Assembly: GCA_947642555.1 (NCBI GenBank)
Contig: CANRSX010000004.1
Span: 124,001-188,000 of the forward strand
Length of the DNA: 64,000 nucleotides
Source: an uncultured Roseburia sp.
GTDB lineage: Bacteria; Bacillota; Clostridia; Lachnospirales; Lachnospiraceae
Direction: 5' to 3'
Both the position numbers and the translations under genes were made by a program. Positions 25,792-34,333 of this stretch are shown here, piece by piece. How positions within the stretch are numbered: the first letter of the stretch is position 1; every line of letters begins with the position of its first letter. The notes below the pieces were generated by a model. It had not been told where the DNA came from and did no database searches. It saw only the letters and a program-made list of their open reading frames with translations.

Positions 25792-28335
25792 ATGCTCGCA
25801 AATAACAACCTGAAGATCTGCCGGACCCTGGTAAAACGGGATTTCCGGTTTCATCCCGCGAAAAACGGCATTCTGATCCTGGCCGTCCTGCTGGTCACGG
25901 CGCTCTACACCTTTGTATTTCTGCTGGGAAGCTCCATTGAAGGGGCGCATCTGCTGAGTTTTCAGTATATCTACGGCTCCACCAGCCATATTCTCTACAC
26001 CGGGCTGACTGGCGGACAGGCGGACACCATCGCGGAAAACGCCAGTGTAAAAAGTACCGTCCGGCTCAACACCATCGGCCAGCTCTCTGACCCGATGATG
26101 GGGCAGCGGCTGGTAAAGCTGGCCGTCGCGGACCGGGCCTATGCGGAGACGCTCCTGTCTGTCCCGGACGCGGGGCGTCTGCCGGAACACATTGGTGAGA
26201 TCGCCCTGGATGAATTCACCATGGATTCCCTGGGGATCCCCCGCGAAGCCGGCGCTCCTGTGACGCTGACCTGGACGGATCAGCAGGGGAAGGTCCGCAC
26301 CTCGGAATTTACGCTGTGCGGCTGGTGGACCAGCTCCATGACCTTTACCGAAGCCTGCGCCTGGATCTCCGCCGATACCGCCCTGGCGCTGGTCCCTGAC
26401 TATTCGGATCAAAACAGTCGCACCGTCACCCTGGGGGTAACTCTTCACCGTCCCGGGGATCTTAAGGAGCAGGCCGCCGCCATTCTGAAGGAGCAGGGGA
26501 TCGCGGGCGTTTCCTTCACGACAAACCTTGCCCTCAATGAAGCCCGTCTGGAACAGGCGGAGCGGGAAGCGATACCCTATTATTCCCTCTCCCTGCTGGT
26601 GCTGCTGTGCGGTTACCTGATGATTTACGGGATTGTCCATGTGGCGGCGCAGCAGGATATCCTCTATTATGCCAGTCTGAAATCCCTGGGGATGACCCCG
26701 CGGCAGATTCGTATCCTGCTGCTGGAAAAGGGCTGCGCGGTCTCTGTTCCCGCCCTTCTTCCGGGATGGTTACTGGGATTTTTCCTGCATGTTCTCATTA
26801 CCGGCCGAACGATCACGGGAATGGACGAAAATCCCGCGCTGTATTTTCTTTCGTGGATCCCCTTTGCCGCCGCGGCCCTCTGCACGCTGCTCACCACACT
26901 GTTGTCGTACCTGACTCCCACGATCCGGCTCTCCGGCATGACGCCGTCAGAGGCCGCCCGTTCCATCGCAGAGCGCCCGTCACGCTACATCCATAGTTCT
27001 GATGGTCGTATCTCCCTGACGGGCCTGGCGCTGCGCACGTCCTTCGGCCGGAACCGGTGGCGCACCGTCATGTCAGCCTTTTCCCTGCTGCTGGCGGCGC
27101 TGCTGACCGGCTCCGTCTGGATGCGGTATATCAGTTTTCAGGAGGATCTGTATCTGTCCGCCATCTCTCCCTGGGATTACAGCCTGACGGACGGCTCCGC
27201 CGCTCTTTCGGTGCAGCGCTATAATGAAAAAAACCGGGGCATCACGGAGGAGACCGTGGAGGAACTGCGGGAGCGGCCGGAAGTCACCGCTGTCAGCGCC
27301 TTAAAAAGCCATGAGACAGCGCTGACTGCCCCGGATGAGCTGCGCCGGCGCATTGCCGATTACTACAGCCAGCCCTACGATGAAACCATGTCGCTTCGGG
27401 AAGCCCAGGCCGGCTACCCGGACTGGATTGCCGGCCTGAACCGGCTGGAGCAGGAGGGTTCCTATACCGGTCTTGTCATCGGACTGGATGGAGCTTATCT
27501 GCAGTATGTGCTGGAAAACTGCCCCTTCACCAGCGGGAGCTTCGACGCGGATGCCTTCGCCTCCGGCCGCTATGTCCTGGCGGCGGGCGCTTATCACGAG
27601 GGGATTTCCACTCCGGCGGAGGGGGAGACGGTGGAGTTAGGCGGACGCATGTTTACCGTGCTGGGATCCGTGATGCATGACGACGCCTACCTCCGGGGTG
27701 AAAACAGCGTACAGGCTGCCTTCCACATTGCATATCTTCTGCCGTTAGAACAATTCGACGCTCTGTTTCCGGGGCAGGCATACCGTCAGCTGGCGGTTGA
27801 TATTGATCCGGCACAGCAGACTACATTTGAAGACTACCTGGATCATTACGAGCAGGGACTGAACCGGGGCGTGGGCATCATCCGGCGCAGTGAATATATC
27901 GCGAATTTTAACGCGGCGAGACTGAATATGGTGCTGCCAGAGCTCATCGTCGCCCTGGTGCTGCTGGGGATCGCCCTGATCAATTTCGCGCATCTGCTGA
28001 TCGTCAGAACCGTCAGCCGGAAATCGGAGTTTGCCGTCTATGAAAGCCTGGGTATGACGGCTGCCCAGCTGCGCCGGTTAGTGTTTCTGGAGGGCCTGTT
28101 CCACGCCGCGCTGATGATCCTGCTGCCGGTACCGGCGGCCGCATTTTTCCTGGCTGCCGTGATGCCCGCCGTGGTGGAGGCCATGGGCTCCTGGTGCAGC
28201 GTCTATCGCTTTTCCCTGCTGCCCCTGTGGCTGATCCTGCCCGTCATCCTGCTTTTTTCCGTATCGATCCCCCTGATCTGCCTGCGTTTTATGCGAAAAG
28301 GCAGCCTCACCGGACGGATGCGCCAGGCGGAATAA
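25792..28335 (+). CDS. FtsX-family ABC permease (module 1)
   Basis: 847 residues. About eight membrane segments: one near residue 25, three around 262-372 (first FtsX bundle, LSLLVLLCGYLMIYGIV), one near 425, and three at the C-terminus (LIVALVLLGIALINFAHLL onward, second FtsX bundle). Two large extracytoplasmic regions lie between. This is a fused, double-FtsX permease as in lipoprotein/antimicrobial-peptide transporters. GGAGGAAGGGGC precedes the ATG. Pairs with the upstream ATPase. Confidence 0.88.
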   Translation: MLANNNLKICRTLVKRDFRFHPAKNGILILAVLLVTALYTFVFLLGSSIEGAHLLSFQYIYGSTSHILYTGLTGGQADTIAENASVKSTVRLNTIGQLSDPMMGQRLVKLAVADRAYAETLLSVPDAGRLPEHIGEIALDEFTMDSLGIPREAGAPVTLTWTDQQGKVRTSEFTLCGWWTSSMTFTEACAWISADTALALVPDYSDQNSRTVTLGVTLHRPGDLKEQAAAILKEQGIAGVSFTTNLALNEARLEQAEREAIPYYSLSLLVLLCGYLMIYGIVHVAAQQDILYYASLKSLGMTPRQIRILLLEKGCAVSVPALLPGWLLGFFLHVLITGRTITGMDENPALYFLSWIPFAAAALCTLLTTLLSYLTPTIRLSGMTPSEAARSIAERPSRYIHSSDGRISLTGLALRTSFGRNRWRTVMSAFSLLLAALLTGSVWMRYISFQEDLYLSAISPWDYSLTDGSAALSVQRYNEKNRGITEETVEELRERPEVTAVSALKSHETALTAPDELRRRIADYYSQPYDETMSLREAQAGYPDWIAGLNRLEQEGSYTGLVIGLDGAYLQYVLENCPFTSGSFDADAFASGRYVLAAGAYHEGISTPAEGETVELGGRMFTVLGSVMHDDAYLRGENSVQAAFHIAYLLPLEQFDALFPGQAYRQLAVDIDPAQQTTFEDYLDHYEQGLNRGVGIIRRSEYIANFNAARLNMVLPELIVALVLLGIALINFAHLLIVRTVSRKSEFAVYESLGMTAAQLRRLVFLEGLFHAALMILLPVPAAAFFLAAVMPAVVEAMGSWCSVYRFSLLPLWLILPVILLFSVSIPLICLRFMRKGSLTGRMRQAE

Positions 28336-28449
28336 ATAAATCCCATGTTACAAAACTGTACCTTCCATGTACCTGAAATGAGACTCTGGTCTGATAGACT
28401 GAATGTATCAAAAGGAGCAGCGCTCCAAAGCATACATGGAGGATCATTT

Positions 28450-29121
28450 ATGGATATCATTTTAAAAACCGCCGGCCTGAAAAAATATTATGGCAAAGGC
28501 GAGACACTTGTAAAAGCGCTGGACGGCATCGATCTTTCGATCGAACGCGGAACCTTCACGGCGATTATCGGCACATCGGGCTCCGGCAAATCCACTCTTC
28601 TGAATATGCTGGGGGGACTTGACACTCCCAGCGAGGGCAGCATCCGGGTGGGCGGCACGGAACTGGCCAGCCTTGGCAGTGAGCAGGCTGCCATTTTCCG
28701 CCGCAGACAGATCGGCTTTATTTTTCAGAATTATAATCTGGTGCCGGTCCTTAACGTCTGGGAAAATATCGTTTTCCCCATCACCCTGGACGGGCGTAAG
28801 CCTGACCGGCCTTTTCTCATGCAGATCATCCGGCTGCTGGGCCTTGAAAAAAAGCTTGACAGCCTGCCGAACAACCTCTCCGGCGGTCAGCAGCAGCGGG
28901 TGGCCATCGCGCGCGCCCTTGCCGGAAAGCCTTCCATCGTCCTGGCCGACGAGCCCACCGGCAACCTGGATACCAAAACCAGCGATGACGTGATCGGCCT
29001 GCTTAAGATGACCGGCAGGGAATTCTCCCAGACCATTGTGATGATCACCCATAACCCGGAAATCGCACAGATGGCGGACCGCATCGTAAGGATTGAGGAC
29101 GGCCGCATCGTGGCGCAGTAA
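28450..29121 (+). CDS. ABC transporter ATP-binding protein, MacB/BceA type (module 2)
   Basis: 223 residues. Walker A GTSGSGKST, signature LSGGQQQRVAIARAL, Walker B IVLADEPTGNLDT and H-loop MITHNPEIAQMADRI are all standard. Start 28450 (MDIILKTAGLKKYYGKG) follows GGAGGATCATTT; the upstream frame to 28345 is non-coding. The 114-base spacer after module 1 has two GTACC boxes 13 bases apart and could carry its own promoter. Paralogous to the ATPase at 25111-25776. Confidence 0.93.
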   Translation: MDIILKTAGLKKYYGKGETLVKALDGIDLSIERGTFTAIIGTSGSGKSTLLNMLGGLDTPSEGSIRVGGTELASLGSEQAAIFRRRQIGFIFQNYNLVPVLNVWENIVFPITLDGRKPDRPFLMQIIRLLGLEKKLDSLPNNLSGGQQQRVAIARALAGKPSIVLADEPTGNLDTKTSDDVIGLLKMTGREFSQTIVMITHNPEIAQMADRIVRIEDGRIVAQ

Positions 29122-29133
29122 GGAGGTGAGCCC

Positions 29134-31698
29134 ATGATCAGAAGCAGAAAACAGGAAATTTTTAACCCGATCCCCGTGATCAGCCGGCGGGTCTTCCGCA
29201 ATAACAAAGCCCGCAATCTGACCGCCATCCTGGCCATCCTCATGACTACCCTGATGTTCACGGCCCTCTTCACCCTGGCACAGAGTATGAGCGAAAACCT
29301 GATTGAGATGACCTTCCGGCAGACCGGCTATGACGCCCAGGTCAGCTGTAAGGCCATCACCCCGGAGCAGGCAGAAGCACTGGCCGCCCACCCGGACGTG
29401 AAGGAGCTGGGAGAGAGTATCGTGCTGGGGCTGGCGGAAAATGACAGGCTTGGCGGACGGCAGGTGGAGATCCGCTGGGCAGACGACTGCTATGCGGCCC
29501 ACAGTTTTGCGAAGCCCACCACCGGAAGGATGCCGCAGTCCGCAGACGAAGTGGCACTGGATACCATTGCGCTGGACCGCCTGGGCATCCCCCACGAAAC
29601 CGGCCAGAAGGTCACGCTGGAATGGCGGAAGGATCTGTCCGGTTCCGAACCCATACAGGCGGAATTTACCCTCTGCGGTTTCTGGGAGGGAAACGACTCC
29701 GGTTATGCGGGCATGGCCTGGGTCAGCCGGGAATACGTCGACCAAATGACAGAGGGCCGGCTCCTGACGGGAGACGGGATCTTCGGATTGTACATGGTAC
29801 AGATCAGCCTGTACGACGACAGCAGGATCGAAGCGGCCATGGATCAGATCCTGACAGATACCGGCCTCAGCGGTCTTTCGTACAGCGTCAACCTGGCCTA
29901 TTCGCCGGAGATGGGCGCCACGGCGCTTCAGGAGACGCTGCCGATGTACCTTGGCATGGCGCTGGTCTTTGTCGCAGGTTATCTGATCATCTACAATATT
30001 TTTCAGATCAGCGTCACGGCCGACGTGCAGTTTTACGGAAAATTAAAAACCCTCGGCACCACGAACCGGCAGATCCGGAAACTGATCTACGGGCAGGCAG
30101 GCCGCCTGTGCGCATTCGGCATTCCCATCGGCCTCGTGTCGGGCTGGCTACTAGGCGTCGTGCTGGTACCGGCTTTTACCGGCATCCTGGAGGGGAAAAG
30201 TACCGTGTCCGCCCATCCGCTGATCTTCATCGGCTCGGCAATTTTTGCCTGGTTTACGGTCTTTGTCTCCTGCCTGCGTCCCGCGCGGCTGGCAGCGAAG
30301 ATCTCCCCGGTGGAGGCGCTGCGGATGAATGACGCCGATACTCCCGGCGGAAAAAAGACGAAACGCGGCAGAAACGGATCCTCCCTCGCGGGAATGGCCC
30401 GGGCAAACCTTGGCCGCAACAAAAAGCGCACCGTCACTGTGATCTGCTCGCTGACCCTTGGCCTTGTGCTGCTCAGCTGTTTTTACGCAAAGAATGCAGC
30501 CTTTGACATGGAAAAATATCTGGCGGATCTGACCATCGCGGATTTTACGCTGGAAGACGCCACCAGCAGCAATTATCTCAAGGGCTATGATCCCCATGGT
30601 ACCACTTTGGGAACAAAACTGGTGCAGGAGCTGGAAGCTATGGAGGGCGTGGAGGCCGTCGGTCACCAGTATTCCCGCCAGTTCTCCTGGCAGTTCGATG
30701 ACCAGACAAAGGAAAACCTGAACGGATTTTATACCGAAGAGATGCTGAATGACTGGGCCAGTTATGATCCGACAGGTGCAGATGCTTTTCGTCAGGCGGT
30801 GGACACGCAGGAGATGAACGCGGTGGTGTTCGGACTGGACGGCATTCCGCTGGACGCCATTACCCAGCCGGAGTATCTTCTGGACGGCAGTTTTGATTCC
30901 GACGCCTTTGCCGGCGGAGATTATGTCCTGGCGGTGGGTCCGGCCATCCGGATGGGGGATGCGTACCCGGTTCTTCCCGCCCCCTCCGTGGGCAGCGCCG
31001 TCACGCTGGAGGGAAAAGCCTATACGGTCATGGCCATCGTCTACCCCCTGACCCCGGTGGACAACGGCGCATCGGAATCAGGCGCTCCGGACGCCATGGA
31101 ACAGCATTTTATCCTGCCTGCCGACACCTTCCGGCAGAACTGGCCGGATCATACCCTGCGGAAGCTGTTTTTAAATGCAGATGACGCTCATATTGGCGCT
31201 GTACAGAACCGGCTGGATGAATATACCGCCACGGTGGATACCAGTCTGCCCGTCATCTCCCGGCAGTCCATGGCAGCGCAGTATAAGGCCGAAACCCGGT
31301 CCGCCGCCGTAATGGGCAATGCGGTCAGCATCGTGATCGCCCTGGTGGGCGTGCTGAACTTCGTCAATTCCATGGTCACAGCCATCGTATCCCGCAGACG
31401 TGAGTTTGCCATGATTCAGAGCGTGGGCATGACCAGGAAACAGCTCTGCCGGATGCTGATATACGAGGGGCTATGCTACGCCGCGATCACGCTGGTCGTA
31501 TCCTTCCTTGTCAGCGCGCTGGCGGTGGGCGTGGGGATCCGCGCCATGGTGGAAGGAGGCTTTACCACCTTCCGCTTCACCCTGCTGCCGTTATTTATCT
31601 GCGCTCCGATCCTGCTGGGATTCGCAGTGGCCGTCCCCTATGCGTGCTTCCGGAACCTGGAGAAGCAGAGTATCGTGGAGCGGCTGCGGGTGGAGTGA
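29134..31698 (+). CDS. FtsX-family ABC permease (module 2)
   Basis: 854 residues, same architecture as module 1: one N-terminal membrane helix (LTAILAILMTTLMFTALFTL), a large outer domain, an FtsX bundle around 270-390 (LGMALVFVAGYLIIYNIF), a second outer domain, and a C-terminal FtsX bundle (AVSIVIALVGVLNFVNSMV, MIQSVGMTRKQLCRML). AAGGAGGTGAGCCC precedes the start. It lies 12 bases after its ATPase. Followed by a 12-bp-stem inverted repeat that may end the operon. Confidence 0.88.
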   Translation: MIRSRKQEIFNPIPVISRRVFRNNKARNLTAILAILMTTLMFTALFTLAQSMSENLIEMTFRQTGYDAQVSCKAITPEQAEALAAHPDVKELGESIVLGLAENDRLGGRQVEIRWADDCYAAHSFAKPTTGRMPQSADEVALDTIALDRLGIPHETGQKVTLEWRKDLSGSEPIQAEFTLCGFWEGNDSGYAGMAWVSREYVDQMTEGRLLTGDGIFGLYMVQISLYDDSRIEAAMDQILTDTGLSGLSYSVNLAYSPEMGATALQETLPMYLGMALVFVAGYLIIYNIFQISVTADVQFYGKLKTLGTTNRQIRKLIYGQAGRLCAFGIPIGLVSGWLLGVVLVPAFTGILEGKSTVSAHPLIFIGSAIFAWFTVFVSCLRPARLAAKISPVEALRMNDADTPGGKKTKRGRNGSSLAGMARANLGRNKKRTVTVICSLTLGLVLLSCFYAKNAAFDMEKYLADLTIADFTLEDATSSNYLKGYDPHGTTLGTKLVQELEAMEGVEAVGHQYSRQFSWQFDDQTKENLNGFYTEEMLNDWASYDPTGADAFRQAVDTQEMNAVVFGLDGIPLDAITQPEYLLDGSFDSDAFAGGDYVLAVGPAIRMGDAYPVLPAPSVGSAVTLEGKAYTVMAIVYPLTPVDNGASESGAPDAMEQHFILPADTFRQNWPDHTLRKLFLNADDAHIGAVQNRLDEYTATVDTSLPVISRQSMAAQYKAETRSAAVMGNAVSIVIALVGVLNFVNSMVTAIVSRRREFAMIQSVGMTRKQLCRMLIYEGLCYAAITLVVSFLVSALAVGVGIRAMVEGGFTTFRFTLLPLFICAPILLGFAVAVPYACFRNLEKQSIVERLRVE

Positions 31699-31719
31699 GA
31701 TGACCTGATGCCCGGTTTT

Positions 31720-31769
31720 CTGACCACATTCTGACCATCGCCCTGCCGGGGTGGCTGGAATGTGGTCAG
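31720..31769. repeat. Long inverted repeat after the ABC operon
   Basis: CTGACCACATTC (31720-31731) and GAATGTGGTCAG (31758-31769) are perfect complements, with further CC/GG pairing inside the loop. No T-run follows, so it is either a weak terminator, an mRNA-end stabiliser or a binding site. Confidence 0.5.
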
Positions 31770-31861
31770 GACGTCTGAAAAGTCTGAAAATTCCATTCCT
31801 GTCCCGACATCGTAATTTTTTGGCAAAAATAGACGAAAATACAAAGAATATATAAAAATAC

Positions 31862-31890
31862 TTGCAAATGAAACCAAGCCCAGCTATAAT
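31862..31890 (+). promoter_or_regulatory. Promoter of the RNA ligase gene
   Basis: TTGCAA (31862-31867), 17-base spacer, TATAAT (31885-31890), about 70 bases before the start codon in an AT-rich spacer. Near-consensus. Confidence 0.75.
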
Positions 31891-31958
31891 CTGCTCTGTA
31901 AAGCAATTAAGTAAAAACCGGCAGCTGCGAAACGAAAAAACAGTAAGAAGGTGAATAC

Positions 31959-33128
31959 ATGAACAAAAATTCAAAAATATGCTGCTTTATCAAAGAGCAT
32001 CCGGACTGGAAGGAAATTTTGGAAACCAGCTACGGCATAATCGTTAAAGCCGAAGATCACTACGCCATTTTCAACTATGGGGCCAACTGCGATTTTTCCG
32101 ATCCGATCGTGCAGGAAGCCAGGGGGATTATTATAAACACCGATACCCTGGAGGTCGCCTGTTTTCCATTCCGAAAGTTTGGCAATTACAACGAAAGCTA
32201 CGCGGACAAAATCGACTGGGATACCGCAAGAGTCCAGGAGAAGATCGATGGCAGTATCATTAAAATGTGGTTTGATAACGGAAACCGGATCTTTTCTACA
32301 AACTCCATGATTTATGCCGATAACGTAACCGCAAATTCCATGACAGGCGAGTCCTTTATGGATATTATCAGAAAAGCGGATAATTTTCAAGTGATCGAAA
32401 AAGCACATGATATTCTGAACAAAGACTGCACTTATATATTTGAACTTGTGAGCCCTGAAACACAGATTGTCATACGATATGATAAACCACATCTGTATCA
32501 TACAGGTACAAGGAACAATCTCACGGGCGAAGAGCTCATGGTAAATATCGGGATTGAAAAGCCAAAAGAATATCCGCTGAAAAGCCTCGACGACTGCATC
32601 AATGCGGCGGTAAAGCTCAATCAGTCACAGGACGGAGAAGTGCATCGCGTAACGGGAGAGGGATATGTAGTGGTGGACGGCAGGTGGAACCGGATTAAAG
32701 TGAAATCTCCGGATTACCTGATGCTGCATCACTTATCAACACGCGCGAATTTCTCAAAGGAGCGCATTGTCGGACTGCTCAGAGACAAAACCATCCGTGT
32801 TGAGGATATCTGTGAGGAATTTCCGGATTTTTCACACTATTTCAAATATTATGATTTTAAAATGGCTGAATTAGAGCATCAGGCGAAGGCATTCTGCGAT
32901 TTAACAAAGCGGATTTATGAGGAATATAGTCATGACAGAAAAGCGGTTGCGCAGATAATAAAAAAACACAGACTGGGAGCCCTTGGATTTGCGTGCCTGG
33001 ACAGCGGAAAAAGCGGGAGCGAAATTCTTGCCGAAATGCCGACGGGGAAATACTGCAGATATATTCCGGATTATCAGCCGGAAAATCTTTCGGATTTGTT
33101 TTACCGGAGCAGTAGACAAAACCTATGA
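31959..33128 (+). CDS. T4 Rnl1-like RNA ligase
   Basis: 389 residues. Nucleotidyltransferase motifs are readable in order: EARGIII (53-59), motif I QEKIDGS with the AMP-accepting Lys95, motif IIIa YIFELVSPE, motif IV GEGYVVVD, and motif V RIKVKSPDYL. This is the covalent ATP-dependent RNA ligase fold of T4 RnlA type, which seals 5'-phosphate/3'-OH RNA ends and repairs cleaved tRNAs. The C-terminal ~130 residues are a distinct helical domain. The gene is AT-rich next to its GC-richer neighbours and sits beside gene scars, tRNA-Pro and a toxin locus, suggesting transfer, perhaps from phage. AGAAGGTGAATAC precedes the ATG. Confidence 0.85.
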   Translation: MNKNSKICCFIKEHPDWKEILETSYGIIVKAEDHYAIFNYGANCDFSDPIVQEARGIIINTDTLEVACFPFRKFGNYNESYADKIDWDTARVQEKIDGSIIKMWFDNGNRIFSTNSMIYADNVTANSMTGESFMDIIRKADNFQVIEKAHDILNKDCTYIFELVSPETQIVIRYDKPHLYHTGTRNNLTGEELMVNIGIEKPKEYPLKSLDDCINAAVKLNQSQDGEVHRVTGEGYVVVDGRWNRIKVKSPDYLMLHHLSTRANFSKERIVGLLRDKTIRVEDICEEFPDFSHYFKYYDFKMAELEHQAKAFCDLTKRIYEEYSHDRKAVAQIIKKHRLGALGFACLDSGKSGSEILAEMPTGKYCRYIPDYQPENLSDLFYRSSRQNL

Positions 33129-33146
33129 TATACCTTAATGGAAACA

Positions 33147-33387
33147 AGGGAAAATCAGAATCCGTAAGGGAAACATTACTGGATGCAGATCTTTGACGAG
33201 ATCCGAACAAGAGGTGTTGAAGACGTGCTGTTCATCAGTATGGACGGCATATCCGGTCTGGAAGAAGGTGCAAAGAGCATTTTCAGGGATGTTGTGGTGC
33301 AGCGCTGCATCGTGCATCTGATCCGCAATTCCATCAAATACATACCGTCAAAGGATTACAAGGTGTATACAGCACAGTTAAAGAAGG
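33147..33387 (+). pseudogene. IS256-family transposase remnant
   Basis: About 80 codons match the catalytic-core region of IS256-type transposases: HYWMQIFDEI, then GVEDVLFISMDGISGLEEGA and VQRCIVHLIRNSIKYI. The frame carries a TAA at 33165-33167 and ends abruptly near 33387; neither terminus nor inverted repeats are present. Only an internal piece survives. Confidence 0.8.
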
Positions 33388-33389
33388 TA

Positions 33390-33600
33390 TGTGTTTCTTT
33401 ATCAAGCTGTTTTGTTGCCACAATCTGTGTATCAAACGGCGCATGTTTTCCACTGATATAATATATTCCCGGATAACGCTCCTTAACCTCCAGTCCTGAC
33501 TTTTTCATCGCTTCAAACATTTCTCTCGGATAGCTTTCCCTGAAAATAGAGAAATTAGCAAGCCATTCTTTCCTTACAAACGATTCGAAGCGCTTTTGGG
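33390..33600 (-). pseudogene. Coding-like fragment, family uncertain
   Basis: A minus-strand frame reads RFESFVRKEWLANFSIF and continues to LEVKERYPGIYYISGKHA, with natural amino acid composition but no start or stop. It ends where the transposase remnant begins. It resembles the N-terminal part of repetitive clostridial proteins of unclear annotation; I cannot name a family with confidence. Likely a decayed fragment joined by rearrangement. Confidence 0.4.
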
Positions 33601-33660
33601 GTAACGTTTGGGGTAACGCCCCATATAATGACGGATGTCAGAGGCATTCCACAGACATAA

Positions 33661-33703
33661 GAAAAACCGCCAGCCCTTAATTTATCAGGGCTGACGGCTT
33701 TTC
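33661..33703 (-). terminator. Terminator downstream of tRNA-Pro
   Basis: Minus strand stem GCCGTCAGCCC with GGGCTGGCGGT (33698-33688 and 33676-33666) followed by TTTTT, directly after the tRNA. Confidence 0.75.
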
Positions 33704-33712
33704 CGCGCTCAG

Positions 33713-33786
33713 TCGATGCGACAGGATTTGAACCTGCGACCTCTGCGTCCCGAACGCAGCGCTCTACCAAGCTGAGCCACGCATCG
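33713..33786 (-). tRNA. tRNA-Pro(CGG)
   Basis: A 74-base cloverleaf on the minus strand: acceptor CGATGCG/CGCATCG plus discriminator A, D-arm GCTC...GAGC, anticodon stem CTGCG/CGCAG with loop TTCGGGA giving anticodon CGG, and T-arm GCAGG-TTCAAAT-CCTGT. It decodes proline CCG. No CCA is encoded. It stands alone with its own terminator beside mobile-element scars. Confidence 0.95.
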
Positions 33787-33944
33787 TCACTATGAAAAAC
33801 ACTGAAAACAAAAAAATGTCTCTCAAATCATGCTTGTATATAATACCGCATCTTTCTCCAATTGTCCATAGCTATTTTTACTTTTTCCGTTTTTCTACAT
33901 TTTGCACAAAGAAATTACAAAATATAGAACCGGATAGAATCATA

Positions 33945-33953
33945 TGTTATAAT
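33945..33953 (+). promoter_or_regulatory. Promoter of the Fst-like toxin mRNA (RNA I)
   Basis: Extended -10 element TG-T-TATAAT (33945-33953), about 47 bases before the toxin start. The -35 is poor. The leader that follows can form CGTTG/CAACG just upstream of the ribosome site. Confidence 0.6.
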
Positions 33954-33999
33954 TACTTCGTTGTCCAACCGATACCTGGCAACGGGAGGAGGTGTTCGG

Positions 34000-34101
34000 A
34001 TGGAAGTTCTCATTTCTTTTTTTATCGCTGTAATGGCAGGTGTGGTTAGCCACCGCATCAGCAAATGGCTTGACAGTCGGGATTCAAAGGACAACAACTA
34101 G
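34000..34101 (+). CDS. Fst/Ldr-like small membrane toxin
   Basis: 33 residues: a hydrophobic helix (VLISFFIAVMAGVVS) followed by RISKWLDSRD and a charged tail. This is the layout of type I toxins such as Fst of pAD1, which insert in the membrane. GGAGGAGGTGTTCGG precedes the ATG. The mRNA has an extended -10 promoter and ends at a hairpin (34137-34174) shared with a convergent antisense RNA. A ~27-base stretch over its start codon (33994-34021) recurs as a direct repeat at 34183-34209, so the antisense RNA is complementary to the translation start. Toxicity is inferred. Confidence 0.8.
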   Translation: MEVLISFFIAVMAGVVSHRISKWLDSRDSKDNN

Positions 34102-34134
34102 CCTGGTGGGTGCCTGGCCACCGTAAAAATCAGG

Positions 34135-34182
34135 AAAAATCCCCAAGCCGTGTTCCAGCACAGCCTGGGGATTTGTTCTTTT
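34135..34182. terminator. Bidirectional terminator shared by toxin mRNA and antisense RNA
   Basis: AAATCCCC (34137-34144) pairs with GGGGATTT (34167-34174), with inner GC/GTG pairing, flanked by A-run on one side and a T-rich run on the other. Both convergent transcripts end here and so share the stem sequence, as in par loci. Confidence 0.8.
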
Positions 34183-34213
34183 GTCCGAATGGACTTCTCA
34201 TTTCTTTTTGCCT
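34137..34213 (-). ncRNA. Antisense antitoxin RNA (RNA II) of the Fst-like locus
   Basis: Predicted ~75-base RNA transcribed leftward from the strong promoter at 34220-34248 to the shared terminator. Its 5' part (34209-34183) is complementary to the toxin translation start through the direct repeat 33994-34021, and its 3' stem is complementary to the toxin mRNA terminator. Two separated pairing regions are exactly the pAD1 par arrangement. Contains no ORF of note. Confidence 0.75.
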
Positions 34214-34219
34214 ACCGGC

Positions 34220-34248
34220 ATTATAGCATATGCACCTTTTTTTTGCAA
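34220..34248 (-). promoter_or_regulatory. Promoter of the antisense RNA
   Basis: Minus strand TTGCAA (34248-34243), 17-base spacer, TATAAT (34225-34220). Stronger than the toxin promoter, as expected for an excess antitoxin RNA. No further feature seen between 34249 and 34333. Confidence 0.75.
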
Positions 34249-34333
34249 TATGCTTTCCACAAAACTTCGTTTGCAAAGCATCTGCCGTATCCCCGCCGGC
34301 CCTGACGTGTCATCTGCCATATACCCGCCGGCC

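Noticed and set aside
25438-26640. 400-codon minus-strand open frame
   Set aside because: Antisense to the ABC ATPase and permease of module 1, which have clear family motifs and ribosome sites.
28462-29745. 427-codon minus-strand open frame
   Set aside because: Antisense to the second ATPase and permease; GC-rich third positions keep the opposite strand open.
33713-33786. tRNA-Pro as an attachment site of an integrated element
   Set aside because: No second copy of the tRNA 3' end and no integrase gene were seen in the window.
33792-34049. 85-codon plus-strand open frame before the toxin
   Set aside because: No ribosome site, low-complexity composition, and it overlaps the toxin promoter and leader in another frame.
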